30,793 bases of DNA from a virus: positions 1 to 30,793 of IMG/VR virus record IMGVR_UViG_3300042564_002251. One strand, written 5' to 3'. The notes under the pieces were generated by a model, which was not told where the DNA came from, did not search any database, and was given only the letters and a program-made list of their open reading frames with translations. Positions 21,997 to 29,806 of this stretch are shown here, piece after piece. The position numbers were made by a program, and so were the translations under genes. How positions within the stretch are numbered: position 1 is the stretch's first letter; every line of letters starts with the position of its first letter.

Positions 21997-24900
21997 TACT
22001 TAATAATATTTATTGTTGATTTCCAATCTATTGTGCTTCCTGTTCTTCCTTTTACTCTTACTCGAATATCTGTTCCATCTGTGTCTAAAATAGCGGTTAC
22101 GGATGCAGGAAAATTACTCTTTCTGTCTAATGATGTTGAGCTTATTTGAGTAACCACTCCTGCAATCACTTTAAACCCTGCATAAGCATTGATTGTAATT
22201 GAATCACCTGTTGCACTCTCAAACCCTGTTATCTTTGCTTCTAAGATGTAAACCCCATTAATGGGTGTGAACGTATGTAAGTCTGTTGTTGTGTTGTTGG
22301 TAGTGGTTACTAATCGTATTGCATCCCTGTAACTATCCGCTTGGTATGTTGTATTATCGTATAAAGCAGTAAGGTTATTTGTACCCAACATAACAACATA
22401 ATTAAATGATGATATTGTGTTATCTTTACCGCCTATAATAGACGAATATAATGAATCTCTAATGATATTATCTTGACCTCCTACAATAGAACTATATTCA
22501 CTTAACGCATCAATAGAGTTACCACCAAATGAACTATAAAATGAATTGTTTGCAGTTGATACCCAAAACGAACTGCCTATAATAGATGAAACAGGAACAT
22601 CATTAATAGCATCGACATACAAGGCATTTGATTGTGTAGCGGTATAATTATCGCCAAGTATCATTACATTAGGTAGGCTTTCATTAACTACATTGTCATT
22701 ACCTAAGATTAAAGCATTTGATAAGGATTGATTTCTATTACCTTGAATAATACCACCGCCTTGGTTGTTGTTGCCATTGCCTATTATTACTCCTGTGTTG
22801 CCTTGTTGATTTCCGTTACCTTGAATTATTCCACCGCCTGCATTTGATGTGTAGATAGGTGGTAATTGTGGATTGGTTTGTGTTGGTGTAGTTTCTAAGA
22901 ATGGAATCAATGAACTTTCTTCATCAACTGATATTAATTCAACCCTTGTTAACTCCCTGCTATTAGCATCATAGTCAATAATTCTGTTAATGTTCCATAC
23001 TGTGTTACCGATATAAATCCTATCACTTAAATTGATTTGATTAATGTCAACCTCACTAAGATTAAATAAGGCACTTAATAGCTTACCTTTGTTTATTTGT
23101 CCTAATGTCCTTCTCCAATAAAGGTTATAAAGATTGTTGTTTGTTAATCCAACGTTCTGTAAAAAATAGAAATCACAAATAGCAAAATTAATGTCATAAG
23201 TTGGTAGATTAGGGTTGTTAAAATGTGAAATAGATGGGTAGGTATTTACCACAGTTCCATCAATGGTATAATCACCACAACTAAACACACCGCCATCAAA
23301 TAAGATACGGAAGTTTAATTTAGGTGCTGGATATGAAATGTAAGGTACAACTGCCCCGAATGTAGTTTGTCCAATCGGAGTAGGTGAGAATATCAACTCA
23401 TTGGTTTGTGTATCCTTTACGAACTCACTATCAAAAGTATATTCTATTTGTCCGTAAATCTCATTTACATTCTTTTGGTAAATCTCATTATATTGGTCTT
23501 TATCTTGCTTGTAAGTTAGTAAGTACTTCTTAGATGTAACATCGCTAAGGAATGATAATTGTTGCTCCCTATCCTTAGCTATCTTTAAAGTCCAATCTTT
23601 GCTCACTCCATCATCGTAATACTTATCTCTTGTTTTGATAATCAAGTTACGTGAATTGAATTTATCCGTGTCAATAAATAGATTAAACATCTGAGCAATA
23701 GATTTGATAAAATCCGATTGCTTTAATTTTATAGGTAGTAAGCTATTTGCGTTAACTGTCGCCCCTTGCACAGCAACCGTTACGTTAGGAATAAAAGAAA
23801 CATCTATTGATGTAATGTTTACAACTGCATTTACTGATTTAGGGTTTTCAGCTGGAGTGTCATCAACCCATATAGAACCCTGCTCACTTCTTATACCTAT
23901 TCTAGTTTTTAATAATGTTCCCGAAAGTAATTGATTTAAAGGTATTGTAGCGTTTAATTGTCCTGTGGTTAATAAAACACTTGAAGTAAATGAATATCCA
24001 ACCTCTAACTGAATAGGTGATGCTTCAACGAATCCTAATAATGGAGTTAAATTACCTATTGCAAAAATAGGTTTAATAACTATAGGGTCTGTTGCACCTT
24101 GTAAAACTTCTCCATAAATAGCTGTCCCTATTGTTGTTAACGATAATTCATAAGTCATTGACACATTAACATTCAAACTATCTGACCCTTGTATATTGTA
24201 TGGAGTAGTATAAACACCTGTTATTGGGTTGTAATTTCCGTTAACATCTATTATCTCGTTATCTAAAATTATAGGTTCAGTAAATGTTTGAATAAGCCCT
24301 ATTGTTGGTTGTGAGTATGCAGTTGAATAGGGTGTTAAACGATTTGCTTGTACTAATTCATCAGTATTATCAACAACATTTACACCATCACCAACATAAG
24401 GTAAAAGCAATTTATCAAAGCCTATCGTGGTCAGTTCGTCAAAATCGTAAGTATACCCTGCCCTTTGGAATAACCTATCCCAAATAGTCTTAACGAACAA
24501 ACATGGCATAGTTTGATTGATGTTGTATGCATTCGTTTCATTCGCACCTAAACCATATTTGTAACCTTCCGTATTACTAAATGATGCTATGATATTAGTT
24601 GCGTTTACAACGTGGTTTAAATCCGTAAAATCTAAGTCTGTAATCTCTAATCCTGCAATCGTTTGAAAGAAGTCGCTTGATGTATCTTTGATTGACACTT
24701 CATAACTTACAAGGTTTTTATTAATCTTAACATTAAGTAACTGCAAAATACAATTATCTAAGATAGTAACTCCATCCTGCAATATTATACAGGGTTGTTT
24801 CTTAGATACATTAAACTCACCGCTTACAATATTTACTTCAAAGTAGTTATTAAGTAGCTTATTATTATTCTTTGTTCCTGCTAATGTGATTGTCTTAGAG

Positions 24901-25022
24901 TATGCACCTTTCTTTTTAGATAAGTCCCTAATCTCAGAAACACTAAAATTTAAAGGTACAACGCTATTATCGTCAACATCTAAGTAACCCTCATTAAATT
25001 CTATTAATTGTATTTTAACCAT
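21996..25022 (-). CDS. Minor tail protein with YadA-like adhesin repeats (1008 aa)
   Basis: The first 720 residues are a beta-rich tail or baseplate domain (DLSKKKGAYSKTITLAG near 33-50). From about 724 to 880 there are repeats of a trimeric-adhesin head type: GGIIQGNGNQQGNTGVIIGN, ALILGNDNVV, YSSIVGGQDNIIRDSLYSS, IIGGKDNTISSF. Such repeats form a left-handed beta roll in YadA-type adhesins. The last 120 residues are a separate beta domain. The protein probably forms the tail tip and contacts the host. The start overlaps the upstream gene by 8 bases. Confidence 0.75.
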   Translation of the reverse strand: MVKIQLIEFNEGYLDVDDNSVVPLNFSVSEIRDLSKKKGAYSKTITLAGTKNNNKLLNNYFEVNIVSGEFNVSKKQPCIILQDGVTILDNCILQLLNVKINKNLVSYEVSIKDTSSDFFQTIAGLEITDLDFTDLNHVVNATNIIASFSNTEGYKYGLGANETNAYNINQTMPCLFVKTIWDRLFQRAGYTYDFDELTTIGFDKLLLPYVGDGVNVVDNTDELVQANRLTPYSTAYSQPTIGLIQTFTEPIILDNEIIDVNGNYNPITGVYTTPYNIQGSDSLNVNVSMTYELSLTTIGTAIYGEVLQGATDPIVIKPIFAIGNLTPLLGFVEASPIQLEVGYSFTSSVLLTTGQLNATIPLNQLLSGTLLKTRIGIRSEQGSIWVDDTPAENPKSVNAVVNITSIDVSFIPNVTVAVQGATVNANSLLPIKLKQSDFIKSIAQMFNLFIDTDKFNSRNLIIKTRDKYYDDGVSKDWTLKIAKDREQQLSFLSDVTSKKYLLTYKQDKDQYNEIYQKNVNEIYGQIEYTFDSEFVKDTQTNELIFSPTPIGQTTFGAVVPYISYPAPKLNFRILFDGGVFSCGDYTIDGTVVNTYPSISHFNNPNLPTYDINFAICDFYFLQNVGLTNNNLYNLYWRRTLGQINKGKLLSALFNLSEVDINQINLSDRIYIGNTVWNINRIIDYDANSRELTRVELISVDEESSLIPFLETTPTQTNPQLPPIYTSNAGGGIIQGNGNQQGNTGVIIGNGNNNQGGGIIQGNRNQSLSNALILGNDNVVNESLPNVMILGDNYTATQSNALYVDAINDVPVSSIIGSSFWVSTANNSFYSSFGGNSIDALSEYSSIVGGQDNIIRDSLYSSIIGGKDNTISSFNYVVMLGTNNLTALYDNTTYQADSYRDAIRLVTTTNNTTTDLHTFTPINGVYILEAKITGFESATGDSITINAYAGFKVIAGVVTQISSTSLDRKSNFPASVTAILDTDGTDIRVRVKGRTGSTIDWKSTINIIK

Positions 25023-26445
25023 TTATCGGAGTGTCATTTGATAATCTTACATTGATAGTTCGTCTAATCAATCGTTTGTTTACGTTTCTATTCTTATCTA
25101 CATCAGTAGTCAGTACATCACAACCATAGTAAACACCACCTATCTTAATAAATGTTTTAGGAGATGAAATCAGCTGCTCAAAGTATTCTAATTCAACATC
25201 GTTTAAAACTCGTGTTGTAAGCGTTAAATCCTCATTCGCTTCTATATTGTATGTTTCAATCCCTACGTTGTCTAATTCGTAAGTAAAACCGCTAATATCA
25301 ACCGTCCCAAGTTCCTGCTCGTATGACTTCTTAGATACCTTTAGACTACCTTGTGACTTCAAAGGGAATGCAAACGAACCCCACGAACCTAATCGGTCAT
25401 AAAATAACACCTCAAAATCCTCTATTGCACATGAATGGTCAATGTCAAATGTGTGAGTTGGCATTATAGTAACACCTGCTAATGTTTGAAACGTTACTAC
25501 TATCTTTGTTGTTGTCGGCTTAACCACAGGCAAAGCACCCGTTAAAACTGTTATACCTGTAAACTCTCCTGCTACTCTTAATAGTTGCCCTAAGTTAGTT
25601 GCATCTGCTACATATCTAAATGTCCCTTCTGCACTTGCACCTGCAAATGAAGTGATAGTAACTCTAAATTGTGTACCTGTTAATCCATTCGCATAGCACC
25701 ACAAAAATATATCCTGCGTTGGATTGATTTTAAATCCTGTTTGTGGTATGTTTGAGAATGGTAACTTTATCAATCCATTAGCTAAAATGTAATCAGTTGG
25801 GTCGTAGGATTGAAAGTCTTTAAATGAAAATGCACTATCGTATAAATTAATTGTTTCATCAAATTGGTCTAAGAATTGTGTTTTACGTCCATCGACATAA
25901 GTAACACTCCCTGCAACAACTGAGGGTATAATATCTGCCCATAGAACATTGATAGTTACATCGTTACCACTAACTGAAACTACAGTAAATAAACCTTGTA
26001 GTTGTGGCATAGATAAACCGCCATCAACTTGGTTAATATTGATTTGGTCACCTGCTATAAATGTCGTTGTTGTTGTACCTACTAATTCAACATACAAACC
26101 ATTCTGTTGTGGTTGTGAATATGTGTAAGCCACTTGGTACTCCTCACCAATAAGAAAACGAAATATACCATATTGTGGCTCAACCCCATCTTGAAACAAT
26201 GCAACGTTTATAGGGTTGTAATATCCAAGCTGTGATTGAATAACCTTACTCACATCTGCGTAACCTATGCCATCACCTAAACGTGGAGGTATTGAATAAC
26301 GTGCTATCTCATTCGCTGAATTATCCTCAACTCTAAGGATATAACGAAATCCTTTTTCTAGCTTCTCATCACTATCAAAAGTTAATATACAATGATTGTG
26401 TGCTGGTTGTAATGATGAGGGTATATTGAATGTTGTTATTGCCAT
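25015..26445 (-). CDS. Minor tail or baseplate protein (476 aa)
   Basis: A beta-rich protein with no catalytic motifs. The N-terminus (NHCILTFDSDEKLEKGFRYI) and C-terminus (VNKRLIRRTINVRLSNDTP) match a Bacteroidota tail-protein type found next to the large tip protein. An intermediate Gly/Thr/Val-rich segment is likely an insert. It may be the distal tail or hub component. It is the first gene after the terminase terminator; TAGTAT lies five bases before its ATG. Confidence 0.62.
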   Translation of the reverse strand: MAITTFNIPSSLQPAHNHCILTFDSDEKLEKGFRYILRVEDNSANEIARYSIPPRLGDGIGYADVSKVIQSQLGYYNPINVALFQDGVEPQYGIFRFLIGEEYQVAYTYSQPQQNGLYVELVGTTTTTFIAGDQININQVDGGLSMPQLQGLFTVVSVSGNDVTINVLWADIIPSVVAGSVTYVDGRKTQFLDQFDETINLYDSAFSFKDFQSYDPTDYILANGLIKLPFSNIPQTGFKINPTQDIFLWCYANGLTGTQFRVTITSFAGASAEGTFRYVADATNLGQLLRVAGEFTGITVLTGALPVVKPTTTKIVVTFQTLAGVTIMPTHTFDIDHSCAIEDFEVLFYDRLGSWGSFAFPLKSQGSLKVSKKSYEQELGTVDISGFTYELDNVGIETYNIEANEDLTLTTRVLNDVELEYFEQLISSPKTFIKIGGVYYGCDVLTTDVDKNRNVNKRLIRRTINVRLSNDTPING

Positions 26446-26494
26446 ATTTAATACTACTTAAAAAGCCTGATATGTATTATTTAAAAATAATTAT

Positions 26495-26502
26495 TATATT
26501 TG
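26495..26502 (+). promoter_or_regulatory. Orphan plus-strand TATATTTG promoter-like element
   Basis: TATATTTG on the plus strand, with no gene downstream before the hairpin at 26551-26580. If active it would make an RNA of about 70-75 bases. No clear TTG element lies upstream. Confidence 0.35.
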
Positions 26503-26550
26503 TACTATTATTGTATTGAACTCACGATAATTAATGTTAGTTAGGTAAGA

Positions 26551-26580
26551 CAAAAGACTCGTATTTTTACGAGTCTTTTG
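26551..26580. terminator. Perfect 13-bp hairpin terminator after terL
   Basis: CAAAAGACTCGTA (26551-26563) pairs perfectly with TACGAGTCTTTTG (26568-26580) around TTTT. The stem begins with A and ends with T runs, so it can work in both directions. It separates the packaging and tail units. Confidence 0.88.
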
Positions 26581-26584
26581 TGAT

Positions 26585-27733
26585 TTAAAACGCTTGATAT
26601 GTATTATTAGAATTTATGTTTGTGCAAATGTGGTGGTTAGCGTAACGAATAGCATCCATAGCATCGTCGAATAATTTAACAGGCTCATCGAGTATTGTGT
26701 CCTGTTTCTTTTTCCACTTGTAATTCTCGTATTCTCTATTGATATTCTCACCACTATAATACACTATCTTAGACTTAACTAAATCAATCCCTTTCTTAAC
26801 CTCTTTATTTGCATTTAAACAATTGAAACCTGAATTTTGTATTTCTCGAATTATCTCGGGTCTTGAATAATCAGCCATTATTTCATTAACATTATCAACA
26901 TTAATCAACTTCATTTTTTCTATTAAGTCCGTTGTTGTTAAATAGCTTTCATAAATGATTTCCTCTAAATAAATTTCATTCTCAAAGTACCATACTTTAA
27001 TCAATGCAGTAGGGTGATTATAACCAAAGTCTAAACCATAGATGTAATCTTTAAACCTCTCGGGTCTTTGGTCTATTTTTGTCCAATTATTGAATATGTT
27101 TGATTTACTTATTGACCTCTCACCCAGTGCATAGATTTGATACAATGCTTCATCTGTAAACTTCAATTGTTCTATTTGTTTCTTAATAGATTTGTCTAAG
27201 AATGGATTGTCTAAGTAAGTGGATTTAATTAGTATCATGTCATCAGGTGGTAAGACGTAAAGCCAAGATTGAGAATCCGAGGGGTTGTAGTCAAAGAACA
27301 TCTTTGTAGCAGTACGCATATTCAATTGAATGAAATCGTCGTGGAATAACTCGTTAGCTTCATTGCACCAACAAATGTCACGTTTACGACCTCTCACCTT
27401 CTGCTCATCGTCCACACTAAAAAATTCCACCATTGCACCATTATCAAACGTGTAAATCTGTTCCGTTCTGTTGTGCTTAGAAATATCGTATAAATCCATT
27501 GACCTAAGTACTTCGATGAAATCCCTTAGAACTGTTGACCGTAAAGCTGGGAATGTTTTACGCACTACTGAAATAACTATGTTAGGGTGTTGTAAAGCGT
27601 GTAAGATAAACATCTGACAAAGTGAGAAAGTCTTTGATGAACGTGAGCCTCCTTGATTAACCACAAAACGCACCTCATTATTTTGAAGTGCGTCATAGTT
27701 CTTTTCAAATACAGGAGTAGCTTTAATCTTCAT
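26585..27733 (-). CDS. terL: Terminase large subunit
   Basis: ATPase: Walker A-like GGSRSSKT (28-35), Walker B DICWCNEAN with E125 (119-127), and the DYNPSD coupling region (148-153). Nuclease: D235 in LDFGYNHP, D288 in MADYSRPE, and D356, D357 and D360 in DDAMDAIRYA. The arrangement is that of PBSX/XtmB-type large terminases. At 382 aa it is slightly short. It pumps DNA through the portal and cuts the concatemer. It overlaps the small subunit by 11 bases. Confidence 0.95.
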   Translation of the reverse strand: MKIKATPVFEKNYDALQNNEVRFVVNQGGSRSSKTFSLCQMFILHALQHPNIVISVVRKTFPALRSTVLRDFIEVLRSMDLYDISKHNRTEQIYTFDNGAMVEFFSVDDEQKVRGRKRDICWCNEANELFHDDFIQLNMRTATKMFFDYNPSDSQSWLYVLPPDDMILIKSTYLDNPFLDKSIKKQIEQLKFTDEALYQIYALGERSISKSNIFNNWTKIDQRPERFKDYIYGLDFGYNHPTALIKVWYFENEIYLEEIIYESYLTTTDLIEKMKLINVDNVNEIMADYSRPEIIREIQNSGFNCLNANKEVKKGIDLVKSKIVYYSGENINREYENYKWKKKQDTILDEPVKLFDDAMDAIRYANHHICTNINSNNTYQAF

Positions 27734-27983
27734 TCCTTACAATTTCTACTTGAATGGATTGATTTATCTTTTCTCCTGCCGTTGTAATATCTGTTTGTTG
27801 TTTAGGCTTACCATACATATACTCAAAATACATCTTAATAGCCCAATCTTTACCATCCTCAATAGCTTCTAATAACTTTGAGTGTGCTAAGTCCTCTAAT
27901 GGAGAAAGTTTCTTAATTAAGGTTTGCTCTTCATCCTTAGATTTACGACCTGCATTTTCCCTATAACCGCCTCTCTTTTCCAT
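27723..27983 (-). CDS. terS: Terminase small subunit
   Basis: The N-terminal GGYRENAGRKSKDEEQ is characteristic of small terminases in Bacteroidota phages, followed by a helical dimerisation region (KLSPLEDLAHSKLLEAIED). At 86 aa it is short but complete with DNA-binding and oligomerisation parts. The stop lies within the large-subunit gene, consistent with coupled translation. It recognises the phage DNA for packaging. Confidence 0.85.
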   Translation of the reverse strand: MEKRGGYRENAGRKSKDEEQTLIKKLSPLEDLAHSKLLEAIEDGKDWAIKMYFEYMYGKPKQQTDITTAGEKINQSIQVEIVRNED

Positions 27984-27987
27984 TTGA

Positions 27988-28287
27988 TTACTTTTGATTA
28001 ATCAATTCTATTAAATCCACTTTCTTAATATTCTTAGCAAATTCTAAACCTTTTGCAATAGCTTGTTCTTTAAGTTCTGCATAGGTTAAATCACTAAGGC
28101 TATCCACTTCAACACTTACCTTCTTTGATGTTGTTTCAAAGATGTCACTAAAACCGATGTCATAGTACGCTTGGTATTTATTAGGGTCTAATTTCGATGT
28201 ATCGATTTTAATCCTTGCTCCTGACTTTGCTGATTTACGTTCTAATATTTTGTTCGTAAATTCTGCTTTTAATTTTAAATTGCTCAT
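27988..28287 (-). CDS. Small protein with HeH/SAP-like C-terminus (99 aa)
   Basis: The C-terminal 35 residues (LTYAELKEQAIAKGLEF, then KKVDLIELI) form the helix-extended-helix pattern of HeH/SAP-type DNA-binding or Rho-N-like modules. The N-terminus is basic and beta-rich. It is located before the small terminase, where HeH domains occur in head-module proteins. Function is not certain. Confidence 0.6.
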   Translation of the reverse strand: MSNLKLKAEFTNKILERKSAKSGARIKIDTSKLDPNKYQAYYDIGFSDIFETTSKKVSVEVDSLSDLTYAELKEQAIAKGLEFAKNIKKVDLIELINQK

Positions 28288-28774
28288 TTATATCTTTTTT
28301 AAGTTGTTTAATTAATTCGTGTGCTGAGGGGTGGCTAATATTAAAATGTGCTGCCATCCCTCGAACTGTTGTTATTTGTTTTGTAAAGAATACATCATAG
28401 ATAATCTTCTTACATTGGTCTTTCTCGTTTGAATAAACCTGCTCGATTGCTTGGTGTTTAATTTCCTGCTCAATGTTGTAATCTTCATTTACTAATTCAA
28501 TCCCTTCTAACTGATTCCGTTCCTTTATTTGCTCCTCAGTTGTTGTTTTATTTTTCCATTTACAATGACATTTGATAAAGTTTATTGTGTATGGTTCAAT
28601 GTCTGTTTCTTTAATACTACTAATTTTTTCGGTTATGTTTAAATAAGCGTGAGAAATAAGTGCATCAACTTCAATGAATTTTACTTTGCGTTGTGATAGG
28701 TAGTAAGTAGCTAGGCTCTTTAACTTATCGTGGTTTGTGGAAAAGTAATCATTTATTTGTTGTTGTTGTACCAT
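28235..28774 (-). CDS. Sigma-like / helix-turn-helix protein (179 aa)
   Basis: The N-terminal helices (LATYYLSQRKVKFIEVDALI, then SHAYLNITEKIS) recall sigma region 2, and the C-terminal part (TTVRGMAAHFNISHPSAHEL, then IKQLKKDI) is a helix-turn-helix like sigma region 4. A charged linker joins them. It could be a late-gene activator for the packaging and structural genes. It overlaps the next gene by 53 bases, and the preceding one by 22 bases. The match is by pattern only. Confidence 0.55.
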   Translation of the reverse strand: MVQQQQINDYFSTNHDKLKSLATYYLSQRKVKFIEVDALISHAYLNITEKISSIKETDIEPYTINFIKCHCKWKNKTTTEEQIKERNQLEGIELVNEDYNIEQEIKHQAIEQVYSNEKDQCKKIIYDVFFTKQITTVRGMAAHFNISHPSAHELIKQLKKDINEQFKIKSRIYEQNIRT

Positions 28775-28944
28775 TCATCAAATACTTTTCTAAATATCTT
28801 ACAACGTAAAGACGTACATAAACAACAGTTGTAAGGCTTAACGTTATATTTATCGTAAATCTTTTTTAATTGCAGTAAATCTACCTTTGCGGTGGTAAAT
28901 TCGTACTTTTCAATTACTTCTCTATCAGCTTGCTCAATAACCAT
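28753..28944 (-). CDS. Conserved small Cys-containing protein (63 aa)
   Basis: A helical N-terminus (FTTAKVDLLQLKKIYDKYN) is followed by CCLCTSLRC, a cluster of four cysteines, then a basic helical end. Similar small proteins precede terminase genes in Bacteroidota phages. The cysteines may bind a metal. It overlaps the membrane protein gene by 31 bases and the sigma-like gene by 22. Confidence 0.65.
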   Translation of the reverse strand: MVIEQADREVIEKYEFTTAKVDLLQLKKIYDKYNVKPYNCCLCTSLRCKIFRKVFDEWYNNNK

Positions 28945-29192
28945 GCAACAAAGCTACAAAAAAAAGCTGAATAAATATCAAAAGTAATTATTAATGTCAA
29001 CCAAAGTGATAAACACTTCCAGCAAGATAGTATGTTGAATAAGAAATGAATGCGATATTTTGAAAAGAACTTAATAAATAAACCCTGCAATGGCTCAAAG
29101 TGTACAATAAACCAAGATAGCAGGAACGCAAAAAGGGAGTCGTTAAACTCCCCTAATGATAACCGATTTAAAAAAATGCAAAACACGTGCAA
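28914..29192 (-). CDS. Membrane protein, DUF1360-like (start uncertain, up to 92 aa)
   Basis: Two or three hydrophobic segments and a C-x-x-C element (ILSCWKCLSLWLTLIITF) match a small membrane protein common in phages, including the FAFLLSWFIVHFEPLQ entry segment. There is no ATG in frame: TTG at 29192 lies inside the promoter, and GTG at 29186 is the next candidate, so the mRNA may be leaderless. A terminator-like hairpin (29134-29151) lies inside the frame. Length and start are uncertain; role unknown. Confidence 0.6.
   Translation of the reverse strand: MHVFCIFLNRLSLGEFNDSLFAFLLSWFIVHFEPLQGLFIKFFSKYRIHFLFNILSCWKCLSLWLTLIITFDIYSAFFCSFVAWLLSKLIEK
29129..29151 (-). terminator. Terminator-like hairpin inside the membrane protein frame
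   Basis: On the minus strand GGGAGT, a six-base loop and ACTCCC are followed by TTTTT, about 50 bases after the promoter at 29190. It overlaps the reading frame, so it may act as an attenuator of the packaging operon. Confidence 0.55.
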
Positions 29193-29197
29193 ATATA
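29190..29197 (-). promoter_or_regulatory. TATATTTG promoter for the packaging operon
   Basis: Minus-strand TATATTTG with a TAG (one mismatch to TTG) 19 bases upstream. Downstream lie the membrane protein, sigma-like protein and terminase genes, ending at the 26551-26580 hairpin. Confidence 0.6.
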
Positions 29198-29241
29198 GTA
29201 AAATTATTTTAATACACTAAATAATTTTTTACTACCCACAA

Positions 29242-29271
29242 ACGAAACCAAGTATAATAACTCGGTTTCGT
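29242..29271 (-). terminator. Hairpin terminator of the accessory unit
   Basis: ACGAAACC (29242-29249) pairs with GGTTTCGT (29264-29271), extended by AGT/ACT after one mismatch. The T content after the stem is modest. It ends the lipoprotein to 63-aa gene transcript. Confidence 0.6.
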
Positions 29272-29288
29272 AATGTACAATGACTTTC

Positions 29289-29480
29289 TTATTCTTGTAT
29301 TTCATTCTCAACAACATTAGATTCAATTTCAAACCCTCGCAAAGTTTCTGTTTCTCGGATTACTTTCTCAATATCCGTTGCAGCCTGTTCTGCGATTACA
29401 TTAACTCCATACTTTTCAACTCCGTACCATTTTGAATACACTGATTCAGGAATGGTAATTTTGATTTCTATTGCTTTCAT
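29289..29480 (-). CDS. Hypothetical 63-aa protein
   Basis: The start is placed at the ATG at 29480 (MKAIEIKITIPESVYSKWYG), just after the stop of the upstream gene; the 17 codons upstream overlap that gene and are unlikely. A beta strand then helices (AEQAATDIEKVIRETETL) and an acidic tail are seen. The pattern recalls small antitoxin-like or regulator folds, but no family is recognised. Confidence 0.65.
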   Translation of the reverse strand: MKAIEIKITIPESVYSKWYGVEKYGVNVIAEQAATDIEKVIRETETLRGFEIESNVVENEIQE

Positions 29481-29481
29481 A

Positions 29482-29805
29482 TTACCATGGTAAATCGTTA
29501 CTTGATTGTGTAGGTTGTGGAGTACTAACATTCAATCGGTCAATTTTCCACGCAGACAAAGTGTTGAAATACTTTACTTCGCCTTGTGGTGATGTCCAAC
29601 TCCTCCCTTCAATATTGATTGAAACCGCTAACTCATCACCTAAGTTAATGCCATCTAAAAGACTGCATTTATCTTGTTTCAATTGCAACTCTATTGTTTG
29701 AGGGTAGGTGTCGGAAGTTTCAACGACAAAATGTCTTTTACTGAACTTCTCACTTACTACAATCGTTTCACCTTTAACGATTAATTTTCCTTTAATTTCA
29801 CTCAT
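29482..29805 (-). CDS. DUF3127-like single-strand-binding-type protein
   Basis: An OB-fold-like protein of 107 aa: KGKLIVKGETIVVSEKFSKR, then FVVETSDTYPQTIELQLKQD and LLDGINLGDELAVSINIEGR with TLSAWKIDRL match DUF3127 proteins of Bacteroidota. The C-terminus ends SSNDLPW, similar to the acidic DDLPF tip of SSB used to recruit repair proteins. It likely binds single-strand DNA during replication or recombination. It lies directly after the 32-aa peptide gene, in the accessory unit rather than with ERF. Confidence 0.85.
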   Translation of the reverse strand: MSEIKGKLIVKGETIVVSEKFSKRHFVVETSDTYPQTIELQLKQDKCSLLDGINLGDELAVSINIEGRSWTSPQGEVKYFNTLSAWKIDRLNVSTPQPTQSSNDLPW

Positions 29806-29806
29806 C

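Larger units (their letters stand above)
26458..26608. repeat. 24-bp direct repeat (26458-26481 and 26585-26608) around a terminator
   Basis: The two copies agree in 22 of 24 bases. On the minus strand both read as codons for NNTYQAF and a stop. The copy at 26585-26608 is the real end of terL; the other lies just before the minor tail gene. The 127 bp period holds a plus-strand promoter-like element and a perfect hairpin. It looks like a footprint of a small insertion or recombination at the terL end. Confidence 0.75.

Noticed and set aside
21485-22003. Plus-strand open frame of 172 codons
   Set aside because: It is the complement of the tape measure N-terminal region; composition (Pro, Leu, Ile, Ser) and lack of a start context point to a shadow frame.
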